Shown here piece by piece: positions 33,640 through 41,897 of a DNA stretch of 64,000 nucleotides. Source of the stretch: Kordiimonadales bacterium IMCC3096 (lineage in GTDB: Bacteria; Pseudomonadota; Alphaproteobacteria; Minwuiales; Minwuiaceae); assembly GCA_016865035.1 (NCBI GenBank), contig CP018227.1, positions 3,754,115-3,818,114 on the forward strand, written 5' to 3'. Every line of letters begins with the position of its first letter. Within the stretch, counting starts at the first letter, position 1. The notes under the pieces are model-generated. The model was given only the letters and a program-made list of their open reading frames with translations, did no database searches and had not been told where the DNA came from. Position numbers and translations under genes: made by a program.

Positions 33640-34065
33640 TTACATCTCCGCGAAGACCTTTGCCGCGATCTGGCCGATCTCCTCATCCTGTTCCTTGGTG
33701 CCGCCACTCTGGCCGAGCGCACCGAGGATGGCACCGGCGGAGGATTTCAGCAGGATGCCGCCCCAGACCGGCGTGTACATCGGGTCGCAGAACCAGCTTA
33801 TTTCCCGACGGTCGTCACCAAGGCTCATCGCGAACAGATTGTCCTGGATGACGCGGGTATTCCGCTTCCACTTCACTGCCGTATAGGCCTTGTGGAAGCT
33901 CATGCGCGCATTCAGCGCCGACGCATCGTCCATGCGCGACAGATGGATCAGGTCGCCCCCGGCATCCGTCACCGCACCGGCAAAGTTCAGCCCCCGCTTC
34001 TTTCCCTCGGCCAGCATCGTGTCCACGATGATGCGCGCTTCATCCAGTCCCAGTCTCTCGGCCAT
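33640..34065 (-). CDS. GlcG/HbpS-family haem-binding-like protein
   Basis: This 141-residue cytoplasmic protein matches the GlcG/HbpS (DUF336) family: LDEARIIVDTMLAEGKKRGLNFAGAVTDAGGDLIHLSRMDDAS, then FHKAYTAVKWKRNT and the GGILLKSSAGAILGALGQSGGTKEQDEEIGQIA C-terminus. Relatives bind haem or occur next to glycolate or propanediol genes; here there is no such neighbour and no signal peptide. The start is ATG 34065 with AGGGGAG upstream; an upstream in-frame ATG at 34128 lacks support. It is convergent with the acyl-CoA synthetase and lies 99 bases downstream of tRNA-Glu on the same strand. Confidence 0.88.
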   Translation of the reverse strand: MAERLGLDEARIIVDTMLAEGKKRGLNFAGAVTDAGGDLIHLSRMDDASALNARMSFHKAYTAVKWKRNTRVIQDNLFAMSLGDDRREISWFCDPMYTPVWGGILLKSSAGAILGALGQSGGTKEQDEEIGQIAAKVFAEM

Positions 34066-34164
34066 GTCGCTCCCCTTGCTCCAGATATGGTGTTCCGGAG
34101 TGTGGTCTCGCTGGCGCAGATAATCCACCGCGCGAATGCACTGGAATTTGCGGGGGGAGGTGAC

Positions 34165-34239
34165 TGGCAGTCCCTAGGGGAATCGAACCCCTGTTTCGAG
34201 AATGAAAATCTCGCGTCCTAACCACTAGACGAAGGGACC
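34165..34239 (-). tRNA. tRNA-Glu (anticodon TTC)
   Basis: The minus-strand sequence from 34239 begins GGTCCCTTCGTCTAGTGG and folds into a full cloverleaf: a 7-bp acceptor stem (GGTCCCT/AGGGACT, with a G-T pair at the top), a D arm with GTCTAGTGGTTAGGAC, anticodon loop TTTTCAT with TTC, and a T arm with GGTTCGATTC. The discriminator is G and CCA is encoded. This is the standard bacterial tRNA-Glu(UUC). Confidence 0.96.
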
Positions 34240-34402
34240 GCGGTCGCGGCGAGGGTGTAACCAATGCAGAGGGGGAAATCAACACCTTCTGCGGCTGGCG
34301 TAGCATATGGAACGCCGCTAGATTGCTGCGGATGGGGAGACGGTCCTACCGCGATCCGCTGCCAAAAAAGCGGACGCTCATGCAGATGGAGGAAAATCTG
34401 AA

Positions 34403-35407
34403 ATGAAGAAGCTGTTCGTAACTGCCTGCGCGCTTGGTGCGCTGGCCCTTTCCGCCGGTGCGGCACAGGCATCCGATGCCTGCCAGCCGGGCGAGATCGT
34501 CATCAAGTTCAGCCACGTCACCAATACCGACAAGCATCCGAAGGGTATCGCCGCTTCGCTGCTGGAGAAGCGGGTGAACGAGGAGATGAACGGCAAGGCC
34601 TGCATGGAGGTCTTCCCGAACTCCCAGCTCTATGATGACGACAAGGTGCTGGAGTCGATGCTGCTCGGTGACGTGCAGATGGCCGCGCCCTCGCTGTCGA
34701 AGTTCGAGAAGTTCACCAAGAAGTTCCGCATCTTCGACCTGCCGTTCATGTTCAAGGACGTGGCCGCCGTCGATGCCTTCCAGGCTTCTGATGCCGGTCA
34801 GGCGCTGAAGAATTCCATGCGCCGCCGTGGCCTGCTGGGCCTGGCCTTCTGGCACAACGGCATGAAGCAGCTTTCGGCCAACAAGCCCCTGGTCGATCCG
34901 TCGGACGCCAAGGGACTGAAGTTCCGCATCCAGGCTTCCGACGTGCTGCAGGCGCAGTTCGAGGCGCTGGGCGCCAACCCGCAGAAGATGTCCTTCAAGG
35001 AAGTCTACGGCGCGCTGCAGACCGGCGTCATCGACGGGCAGGAGAACACCTGGTCCAACATCTATGGCCAGAAGTTCTTCGAGGTTCAGGACGGTGTCAC
35101 CGAATCCAACCATGGCATCATCGACTATCTGGTCGTGACTTCCACGGAGTGGTGGGACGGCCTGCCGGGTGATGTGCGCGACCAGCTCGCCACGATCCTG
35201 GCCGAGGTGACGGAGGCCCGCAACGCGGAGTCCACCGCCATCAACGAGGAGAACAAGAAGCTGATCATGCAGGCCGGCAGCCCGGTCCGGACCCTGACCA
35301 GTGAACAGCGTGCGGCCTGGGTCAAGGCCATGAGCCCGGTCTGGGACCAGTTCAAGGGTGACGTGGGTGAAGACCTGATCGCCGCCGCGCGGGGCGCAGG
35401 CAGTTGA
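34403..35407 (+). CDS. dctP: TRAP transporter substrate-binding protein (DctP family)
   Basis: This 334-residue periplasmic binding protein of a tripartite ATP-independent transporter has a clear signal peptide (MKKLFVTACALGALALSAGAAQA). The DctP fold follows: IVIKFSHVTNTDKHPKGIAA, NSQLYDDDKVLESMLLGDVQMAAPSLSKF, GLKFRIQASDVLQAQFEALGANPQKMSFKEVYGALQTGVIDGQENTW and IDYLVVTSTEWWDGLP. The conserved arginine of GLKFRIQ normally binds the substrate carboxylate, so an organic acid is likely. GGAGGA precedes the ATG. The small and large permease genes follow at once on the same strand, giving a complete transporter. Confidence 0.96.
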   Translation: MKKLFVTACALGALALSAGAAQASDACQPGEIVIKFSHVTNTDKHPKGIAASLLEKRVNEEMNGKACMEVFPNSQLYDDDKVLESMLLGDVQMAAPSLSKFEKFTKKFRIFDLPFMFKDVAAVDAFQASDAGQALKNSMRRRGLLGLAFWHNGMKQLSANKPLVDPSDAKGLKFRIQASDVLQAQFEALGANPQKMSFKEVYGALQTGVIDGQENTWSNIYGQKFFEVQDGVTESNHGIIDYLVVTSTEWWDGLPGDVRDQLATILAEVTEARNAESTAINEENKKLIMQAGSPVRTLTSEQRAAWVKAMSPVWDQFKGDVGEDLIAAARGAGS

Positions 35408-35496
35408 TCTGACGATCCCTGGATCGGGGTGTCCGGTGCGCCAGCCGCGCCGGACACCCCGGTACCTTCGACATACGGGTACTGGAGGACGGTCTG

Positions 35497-36129
35497 ATGC
35501 AGCCGCGCTCATCCACCTGGTTCGACAAGCTCGAGGAAAACCTGATCGCGCTGTTCCTCGGCCTGATGACGCTCATTACCTTTGCCAATGTCGTCGCGCG
35601 TTACGTATTCAACGACAACATTCTCTGGGCGCTGGAGGCGACGGTCTATCTGTTCGCCTGGATGGTGCTGCTGGGCGCATCCTATTGCGTCAAGATCACC
35701 GCCCATCTGGGGGTCGACACGGTGGTGAACCTGTTCGCGCCACCCCTGCGCCGGATCCTGACCCTGCTGGCCGTCGTGGCCTGTCTCGCCTTCTCCGTCC
35801 TGATCCTGATCGGTGGCTGGAACTACTGGTGGAAGTTCGCCGGTACCGCGTCCTTCATGGAAGTGAACGACATTCCGATGCCAGGCTTCCTGCAGTTCCT
35901 GGCCGACTGGCGGAACGAGGGTGAGCTCTATGAGAAGCTGCCGCGGTTCGTGCCCTATTTCATCCTGCCGCTGTCGATGGCGCTGCTGGTGCTGCGCTTC
36001 CTGCAGGCGGGCTGGAAGGTGTACCGCGGACAACAGGACCTGATCATCGTCAGTCATGAGGCGGAGGACGATGTGAAAGCCGCTGCACAGACGCTGGATG
36101 AAACCGGCGCATCCAGAACCGGGGGCTGA
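35497..36129 (+). CDS. dctQ: TRAP transporter small permease (DctQ family)
   Basis: This 210-residue membrane subunit of the TRAP transporter has four hydrophobic segments, including LIALFLGLMTLITFANVVARYVF and TVYLFAWMVLLGASYCVKITAHLGVD, the DctQ hallmark with GAxxxxxxxxHxxVD. A last segment precedes a polar, acidic C-terminal tail (VSHEAEDDVKAAAQTLDETG). A loop of about 40 residues between helices 3 and 4 (TASFMEVNDIPMPGFLQFLADWRNE) is longer than in the smallest members. It stops 5 bases before dctM. Confidence 0.94.
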   Translation: MQPRSSTWFDKLEENLIALFLGLMTLITFANVVARYVFNDNILWALEATVYLFAWMVLLGASYCVKITAHLGVDTVVNLFAPPLRRILTLLAVVACLAFSVLILIGGWNYWWKFAGTASFMEVNDIPMPGFLQFLADWRNEGELYEKLPRFVPYFILPLSMALLVLRFLQAGWKVYRGQQDLIIVSHEAEDDVKAAAQTLDETGASRTGG

Positions 36130-36134
36130 CCACC

Positions 36135-37505
36135 ATGTCCGCACTGTTGCTTTTCGTCGTCGTCATCGCGCTGATGCTGATCGGCGTGCCCATTGCCATT
36201 TCGCTTGGCCTTTCGAGCGTGCTGTTTCTGCTGGTCTATTCGGACGCTTCGCTGGCCTCCATCGCGCAGACGCTGTTTTCCGCCTTCGACGGTCACTACA
36301 CGCTGCTGGCGATCCCCTTCTTCATCCTGGCCTCGTCCTTCATGTCCACGGGCGGCGTGGCACGGCGCATCATCCGCTTCGCGGTGGCCTGTGTCGGGCA
36401 TCTGCGTGGCGGGCTGGCCATCGCGGGCGTCTTTGCCTGCATGCTGTTCGCGGCACTCAGTGGCTCTTCCCCCGCCACCGTGGTTGCCATCGGCACCATC
36501 ATCATCGCCGGGATGCGGGAGGTCGGGTACACCAAGGAATTCGCCGCCGGTGTGATCTGCAACGCGGGCACGCTGGGCATCCTGATCCCGCCATCCATCG
36601 TCATGGTGGTCTATGCCGCCTCCGTCGATGTCTCGGTCGGGCGCATGTTCCTGGCGGGTGTGATTCCGGGCCTTCTGGCCGGGCTGATGCTGATGATCGG
36701 CATCTATGTCGCGGCGCGGGTCAAGAACCTGCCTGCCCAGCCCTGGGCCGGATTCGGTGAGATCCTGGCATCCGCGCGCGACGCGGGCTGGGGCCTGTTC
36801 CTGATCGTCGTCATCCTGGGCGGCATCTATGGCGGCATCTTCACACCGACGGAGGCTGCGGCGGTCGCTGCCGTCTACGCCTTCATCATTGCCAACTTCG
36901 TCTATCGCGACATGGGGCCGTTCGCACAGCCGGGCCGGAAGCTCGGCCTGGGTCGGCGGCTATGGGACACGGTGGCCGTGCTCTGGCATGAGGATACGCG
37001 CCGGACGCTGCTGGATGCGGGCAAGCTGTCGGTGATGCTGATGTTCATCATCGCCAACGCGCTGATCCTGAAGCATGTGCTGACGGAGGAGCAGATTCCG
37101 CAGTCGATTGCCGGGGCCATGCTGGACGCCGGCTTCGGCCCGGTCCTGTTCCTGGTGATCGTCAATCTGATCCTGCTGATCGGCGGGCAGTTCATGGAGC
37201 CGTCGGGCCTGATCGTGATCGTGGCGCCGCTGGTCTTCCCCATCGCCATCAATCTCGGCATCGATCCGATCCATCTGGGCATCATCATGGTGGTCAACAT
37301 GGAAATCGGCATGATCACGCCACCCGTTGGCCTGAATCTGTTCGTCACATCGGGCGTGGCAGGTATGCCGATGATGGATGTGGTAAGGGCGGCCTTGCCA
37401 TGGCTGGGCATTCTGGTGATCTTCCTGATCATGATCACCTACATTCCGGCGATCTCCACCTTCCTGCCGACGTACTTCATGGGGCCGGAGCTGGTCATAA
37501 AGTAG
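36135..37505 (+). CDS. dctM: TRAP transporter large permease (DctM family)
   Basis: This 456-residue integral membrane subunit catalyses sodium-coupled transport. It has about 12 or more hydrophobic segments and the DctM signatures FAALSGSSPATVVAIGTIIIAGMREVGYTKEFAAGVICNAGTLGILIPPSIVMVVYA and IINLGIDPIHLGIIMVVNMEIGMITPPVGLNLFVTSGVAGMP, including both GxxIPPS/TPPVG hairpin motifs. An extra stretch near residues 255-295 (VYRDMGPFAQPGRKLGLGRR and following) is polar and probably cytoplasmic. The gene ends in TAG. xseA begins 12 bases later. Confidence 0.96.
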   Translation: MSALLLFVVVIALMLIGVPIAISLGLSSVLFLLVYSDASLASIAQTLFSAFDGHYTLLAIPFFILASSFMSTGGVARRIIRFAVACVGHLRGGLAIAGVFACMLFAALSGSSPATVVAIGTIIIAGMREVGYTKEFAAGVICNAGTLGILIPPSIVMVVYAASVDVSVGRMFLAGVIPGLLAGLMLMIGIYVAARVKNLPAQPWAGFGEILASARDAGWGLFLIVVILGGIYGGIFTPTEAAAVAAVYAFIIANFVYRDMGPFAQPGRKLGLGRRLWDTVAVLWHEDTRRTLLDAGKLSVMLMFIIANALILKHVLTEEQIPQSIAGAMLDAGFGPVLFLVIVNLILLIGGQFMEPSGLIVIVAPLVFPIAINLGIDPIHLGIIMVVNMEIGMITPPVGLNLFVTSGVAGMPMMDVVRAALPWLGILVIFLIMITYIPAISTFLPTYFMGPELVIK

Positions 37506-37517
37506 CGGGAGTATCTG

Positions 37518-38948
37518 TTGACCGAAGAAAGCGCCGCCGGTTCGAACGTTCCCGCCTATACGGTCAGCGCCCTCTCGGGGGAACTGAAACGCACGCTGGA
37601 GGATCGGTTCGGGCGGGTCTCCGTGCGCGGGGAACTCTCCGGCTTCAAGCAGGCGGCCTCGGGCCACATGTATTTCGGCCTGAAGGATGAGAAGGCCCTG
37701 ATCGACGGCATTGTCTGGAAGGGGACTGCGGCGCGCCTCGGTTTCCGGCCGGAGGACGGGCTGGAAGTCGTCTGCACGGGCCGCGTGACCAGCTACCCCG
37801 CACGCTCCAAGTACCAGATCGTCGTCGACAGGATGGAACCGGCGGGGGAGGGCGCGCTGATGGCCCTGCTGGAGCAGCGCCGCCGCCAGCTGATGGCGGA
37901 GGGGCTGTTCGCACAGGAACGCAAGCGGGCGCTGCCGTTCCTGCCGCGCCACATCGGCATCGTCACCAGCCCGACGGGGGCGGTGATCCGCGATATCCTG
38001 CATCGCCTCTCCGACCGTTTCCCGCGCCCCGTCACCATCTGGCCGGTCCGGGTGCAGGGGGAAGGCGCCGCCGAGGAGGTTGCCGCCGCGATCAGGGGTT
38101 TCAATGCGATGCAGGGGGCGGCGCGGCCTGACCTGCTGATCGTCGCGCGGGGTGGCGGCTCGATCGAGGATCTCTGGGCCTTCAACGAGGAGGTGGTGGT
38201 CCGCGCAGCCGCAGACAGCGACATTCCGCTGATTTCCGCCGTCGGGCATGAAACCGATACGACCCTGATCGACCATGCCTCCGACCACCGCGCGCCGACG
38301 CCGACGGCGGCGGCGGAGCGGGCGGTTCCGGTACGTTCCGACCTGGCGCTGCAGATCGGAGACCTGATGCGGCGCGGCTTCACGGCGCTGAAACGGGTGC
38401 AGGGGGAGCGGCGGAACAGCCTGCAGGGGCTGGCGCGTGGTCTGGTGGACCCGCGCCGGATGCTGCAGCAGCATCAGCAGCGCCTGGATGATCTGGCCGA
38501 CGCTCTGGGGCGTGCCCTGCGCATCAATGCCGGTCATGGACACCAGCGGCTGGCCGGTGCTGCGGGTGGTCTGCGGCCCGGCATCCTGCAGCAGCCGATC
38601 CGGGACGGTCGGCAGCGGCTGGAGCGCGCCGAACGGGCAATGGCCCGGGACATGGCGCGGGGACTGCAGGACCGTCAGCGCAGGCTGGCCAACGCCGCGC
38701 GCCTGCTGGAGAGCTTTTCCTACCGCGCGACCCTCGCACGGGGGTTCGCAGTCGTCCGCAAGGATGGGGCCGCCATGGTCTCCGCTGGTGCTGCCAAGGG
38801 TGGAGACGCGCTGGAGATCGAGTTCGGTGACGGACGGCTGTCAGTCATTGCGGGGAGTGGCGGTAGCAGCGGGAGCACTCAGCGGCCCGCGCGGCGGTCG
38901 AGCGGTGCGGCGTCGGACGTGAAACCGAAACAGGGAGACCTCTTCTGA
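37518..38948 (+). CDS. xseA: Exodeoxyribonuclease VII large subunit
   Basis: XseA with XseB forms a single-strand-specific exonuclease. The 476-residue protein has the N-terminal OB-fold (VSVRGELSGFKQAASGHMYFGLKDEKALIDGIVWKG), the catalytic domain with GIVTSPTGAVIRDIL and DLLIVARGGGSIEDLWAFNEE, AVGHETDTTLIDHASDHRAPTPTAAAE, and a long coiled-coil C-terminal part. Its end is basic and low-complexity (SGSTQRPARRSSG). The start is TTG 37518 behind GCGGGAG. It follows the TRAP operon by 12 bases, and its stop overlaps the ATG of the M23-like gene. xseB is not in the window. Confidence 0.95.
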   Translation: MTEESAAGSNVPAYTVSALSGELKRTLEDRFGRVSVRGELSGFKQAASGHMYFGLKDEKALIDGIVWKGTAARLGFRPEDGLEVVCTGRVTSYPARSKYQIVVDRMEPAGEGALMALLEQRRRQLMAEGLFAQERKRALPFLPRHIGIVTSPTGAVIRDILHRLSDRFPRPVTIWPVRVQGEGAAEEVAAAIRGFNAMQGAARPDLLIVARGGGSIEDLWAFNEEVVVRAAADSDIPLISAVGHETDTTLIDHASDHRAPTPTAAAERAVPVRSDLALQIGDLMRRGFTALKRVQGERRNSLQGLARGLVDPRRMLQQHQQRLDDLADALGRALRINAGHGHQRLAGAAGGLRPGILQQPIRDGRQRLERAERAMARDMARGLQDRQRRLANAARLLESFSYRATLARGFAVVRKDGAAMVSAGAAKGGDALEIEFGDGRLSVIAGSGGSSGSTQRPARRSSGAASDVKPKQGDLF

Positions 38949-39760
38949 TGCGGTGGCTGCTTGTCTTGCTGTTCGCCGTCGTCGCGATCCTGCCCGCGCG
39001 GGCACAGATCCTGAACGGCGAGCTGGTAAAGGGCGGCATGGTTGTCGGGCGCACCCTGCCGGGGACGAAGGTCTTTCTGGATGACCGGTCGGTCCGGGTT
39101 TCCGCCACGGGTGTCTTCGTGATCGGATTCGGTCGGGATCATCCGCCGCAGGCCATGTTGCGCACCGTGGGCGAGGATGGGCAGGCAAATGTGACCATGC
39201 TGCAGATCCGCCAGCGCACCTATGAGACGCAGCGGATCAATGGCCTGCCGCCGAAGATGGTGACGCCGCCGGCGGATGTGCTGAAACGCATCCGGCGGGA
39301 GAATGCGGAGATCGCGCGGATACGCAGCATCGACAGCCCGCAGACCTGGTTCGACGAGAAGTGGCTCTGGCCTGCCGTCGGCACGGTGACCGGCATCTAC
39401 GGCAGTCAGCGCATCCTGAACGGCAAGCCCCGGCGACCGCATTACGGCATCGACATAGCGGCACCACGCGGCACGTCGGTCATTGCGGCGCGGGACGGTA
39501 TCGTGCGGATGGCGGAAGACGATCTCTACTACACCGGCGGTACCATCATGCTCGACCACGGACATGGCATCGTCAGCGTCTTCTCGCATCTGGAGCGCAT
39601 CGACGTGGCTGTGGGCGACAAGGTCTTCGCCGCACAGGTGATCGGCGCAATCGGTTCCACGGGACGCTCGACAGGTCCGCATCTCGACTGGCGCGTCAAC
39701 TGGTTCGACCAGCGCCTGGATCCCGCCCTGCTACTGGGTGCCACCCCGGTGGGCGGGTGA
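38948..39760 (+). CDS. M23-family peptidase-like protein with altered zinc motif
   Basis: This 270-residue exported protein has an N-terminal hydrophobic signal (MRWLLVLLFAVVAILPARA) and a C-terminal LytM-type domain, RPHYGIDIAAPRGTSVIAARDGIVRMAEDD followed by GIVSVFSHLERIDVAVGDKV. The HxxxD zinc motif (HYGID) is intact. The second zinc-ligand motif, normally HLHFEV, reads GPHLDWRVNW here, so the HxH ligand is Asp. It may bind zinc differently or act as a non-catalytic regulator of peptidoglycan hydrolases. An N-terminal beta domain precedes the peptidase part. It overlaps the xseA stop by one base; the dehydrogenase gene follows after 4 bases. Confidence 0.85.
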   Translation: MRWLLVLLFAVVAILPARAQILNGELVKGGMVVGRTLPGTKVFLDDRSVRVSATGVFVIGFGRDHPPQAMLRTVGEDGQANVTMLQIRQRTYETQRINGLPPKMVTPPADVLKRIRRENAEIARIRSIDSPQTWFDEKWLWPAVGTVTGIYGSQRILNGKPRRPHYGIDIAAPRGTSVIAARDGIVRMAEDDLYYTGGTIMLDHGHGIVSVFSHLERIDVAVGDKVFAAQVIGAIGSTGRSTGPHLDWRVNWFDQRLDPALLLGATPVGG

Positions 39761-39764
39761 TGGC

Positions 39765-40616
39765 GTGATCGGTGTGGTTGGCTGTGGTGCCATGGGACAG
39801 CCGATGGCCGAGGCGCTGTTGCGCGCAGGCTTTGCGGCCATTGGTCATGATGTCCGCCCGCTCACCGAATTCGCGAAATTCGCCGGCCACATGACGGTCG
39901 CGATCAGCGACCTGGGCCGCCAGGCGGAGACCGTCATCTCGGTCGTGCGCGACAGCCAGCAGACCCGCGATGTCATTGACGGGCTGGGCCTGCACCAACC
40001 GCCGGGGCAGGGGCACAACGTCCGGACCTTCATCGTCTCCTCGACCCTGTCACCGCGCTTCGTCACATCGTTGCGGGACGTGGTGCACCCCGAAATCGCG
40101 CTCATTGATGCGCCCATGTCCGGTGCCCCCTTCAGGGCACGGCAGGGCACGCTGACATTCATGCTCGGTGGTCCGGAGCGTGAGATCACGCCACTGATGC
40201 CCATGTTCCGGGCGATGGGGGAGGAAGTGCATCACCTCGGTTCCTATGGCGCGGGGATGGCGGCCAAGGTGCTGAACAACTTCGTTGCCGCGAATTCGGT
40301 GACAGCCGTGCGCACGGTGCTGGCGCAGGCGGAGGCACTGGGGCTGGCCCCGGCCCGGCTGCTGTCGGTCATGCGCAGCAGTTCGGGCGGCACCTGGTTC
40401 GGCAACAATCTGGATCAGATCGACTGGTCCGCCGAAACCCATGATCCCGGCAATACCATCGGGATTCTGGAGAAGGACGTGCGCGCCTATCTGGATGGCG
40501 TGAGCGGCGACGGCACGCCTGATTCGCTGACCGCCGCCGTTCTCGATCGCCTGAAACACATTCCCGAATTGCCCGGAAATCTATTTTCGGATCAGGAAGA
40601 TAAGGAACCTTCCTGA
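39765..40616 (+). CDS. NAD(P)-dependent beta-hydroxyacid dehydrogenase family protein
   Basis: This 283-residue member of the 3-hydroxyisobutyrate/tartronate-semialdehyde reductase superfamily has a Rossmann motif IGVVGCGAMGQPMAEALLRAG at the N-terminus and IDAPMSGAPFRARQGTLTFMLGG (substrate-binding). The catalytic lysine region is GAGMAAKVLNNFVAANSVTAV. The substrate is not defined. The start is GTG 39765, 4 bases after the preceding stop, with GGCGGGTGATGG overlapping the previous gene as ribosome-binding region; the frame extends upstream to 39738. It is convergent with the GST gene. Confidence 0.88.
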   Translation: MIGVVGCGAMGQPMAEALLRAGFAAIGHDVRPLTEFAKFAGHMTVAISDLGRQAETVISVVRDSQQTRDVIDGLGLHQPPGQGHNVRTFIVSSTLSPRFVTSLRDVVHPEIALIDAPMSGAPFRARQGTLTFMLGGPEREITPLMPMFRAMGEEVHHLGSYGAGMAAKVLNNFVAANSVTAVRTVLAQAEALGLAPARLLSVMRSSSGGTWFGNNLDQIDWSAETHDPGNTIGILEKDVRAYLDGVSGDGTPDSLTAAVLDRLKHIPELPGNLFSDQEDKEPS

Positions 40617-40634
40617 TGTAATGCTGCGCCTTGA

Positions 40635-41246
40635 TCAGGCAGCGGCGGACGGCCGTGCCTTCATCCGCTCGAACCAGGCTATGACGTTCTTGTTGTCGGG
40701 ATTGAGCTTCTGCCCGACCATGGCGGCGAACTCGACGAAGGCGAACATCAGGATGTCAGCCATGCTGATCCGGTCACCGCAGAGGAACTGCTTGCCCTCC
40801 AGCTCCCCGTCGATCCAGGTCAGCTTGTCCTGCGCCAGCGCCTTCAGGCCGTCGGCAGCCTCCGGGATACAGCGGAACCGGCTCTCGAACATCTTCAGCC
40901 CCTCCGCATAGCGGAAGCCGTTGCCGAGATTTTCGCAGACGTTCAGGTCCACACGCCGGGTCCACATGCGGGTTTCCGCGCGCTCCTCCGGCGTCATGCC
41001 GATCAGGCTGGATCCGCCTGCCTTGTCCGCCAGATATTCGCAGATCGCCGTGATCTCGCAGATGCAGGTGCCGTCATCCAGTTCCAGCACCGGGCACTGG
41101 CCGGCCGCGTTCTTCTTCAGGAACTCCGGCTGGCGGTTGACGCCACCGCGGATATCCACGTCCTCCATCGGCATCTCGGTGCCAAGCTCATGCATGAAGA
41201 TGCGGACCATGCGCGGGTTCGGTCCGATCGAATTGTAAAGTTTCAT
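40635..41246 (-). CDS. Glutathione S-transferase family protein
   Basis: This 203-residue GST has an N-terminal thioredoxin-like domain, MKLYNSIGPNPRMVRIFMHELG, in which the serine after YN is in the catalytic position. VLELDDGTCICEITAICEYLADKAGG is the glutathione-gamma-glutamyl binding region. An all-helical C-terminal domain ends ...ADILMFAFVEFAAMVGQKLNPDNKNVIAWFERMKARPSA. It could conjugate electrophiles; the substrate is unknown. It is the last gene on the minus strand after soxG with a 99-base gap, so co-transcription with sox is possible but not shown. Confidence 0.92.
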   Translation of the reverse strand: MKLYNSIGPNPRMVRIFMHELGTEMPMEDVDIRGGVNRQPEFLKKNAAGQCPVLELDDGTCICEITAICEYLADKAGGSSLIGMTPEERAETRMWTRRVDLNVCENLGNGFRYAEGLKMFESRFRCIPEAADGLKALAQDKLTWIDGELEGKQFLCGDRISMADILMFAFVEFAAMVGQKLNPDNKNVIAWFERMKARPSAAA

Positions 41247-41345
41247 CTAGTTTCCTCCCGATCTGAAATCGGACGCAGTCTATCGGCACGATACGCCGCT
41301 GTCTCGTATCGAGCGGTCCATTGCGGGCGTGCAGAAGGTGGAGAT

Positions 41346-41897
41346 CTATCCGACCCGATACCCGAACGCTGCCGCCGCCTGTCGGACGCTGTGAACGAAC
41401 GACCGCGCGAAGCCGCGAAACACGTACATCTCGATGCAATCCGGGGCCGTCCGGTGCAGGGTGACGCCCATATGGCCGACAACGGTCTCTGCCGTGCAAC
41501 CTGGCGAAAGCCGGTCCGCGCCGAAGTCGAGGGGTACCAGTCGGCTCATCAGTTCCAGGGTGGCCGGGCCGGAGACCTGCAGGACCGCGCGAGCGTCCGA
41601 CAGATCCACCACCGCACCAAGTCCAGGGTCGATACCGCGTTCCAGCTCCTGTGCCAGCCCGGCCCCCGGCGACACCAGCCACCAGCGGCCCGGTGCCAGG
41701 TCCATCAGTGTCGCATTGCGAGAGAGCTGAGGCAGGACGATCCGCATCCGGTTCAGCGTGTCGGGCCAGCAGCCGACCTCGACGATGCTGCCGGGCCGCA
41801 GTTCCATCAGGCTGAGGGGGGCTTCACCGCTGCCCGCGCCGTGACGACCGGCAGGCAGGTGACCATCCAGGGGCCAGGCGATCATGCTCTCAGCCAT
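41346..41897 (-). CDS. soxG: Sarcosine oxidase gamma subunit
   Basis: The gamma subunit of heterotetrameric sarcosine oxidase. The 183-residue protein has the family core VEVGCWPDTLNRMRIVLPQLSRNATLMDLAPGRWWLVSP and AVVDLSDARAVLQVSGPATLELMSRLVPLDFGADRLSPG, resembling the T-protein-like fold. HRTAPDCIEMYVFRGFARSFVHSV is the C-terminal motif. Its ATG overlaps the soxA stop by 8 bases. The order soxD-soxA-soxG is the standard operon without soxB. Confidence 0.9.
   Translation of the reverse strand: MAESMIAWPLDGHLPAGRHGAGSGEAPLSLMELRPGSIVEVGCWPDTLNRMRIVLPQLSRNATLMDLAPGRWWLVSPGAGLAQELERGIDPGLGAVVDLSDARAVLQVSGPATLELMSRLVPLDFGADRLSPGCTAETVVGHMGVTLHRTAPDCIEMYVFRGFARSFVHSVRQAAAAFGYRVG

Noticed and set aside
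36960-38543. 527-codon open frame antisense to dctM and xseA
   Set aside because: It spans two well-supported genes on the other strand and has low-complexity His/Arg/Asp-rich translation, typical of GC-rich antisense frames.
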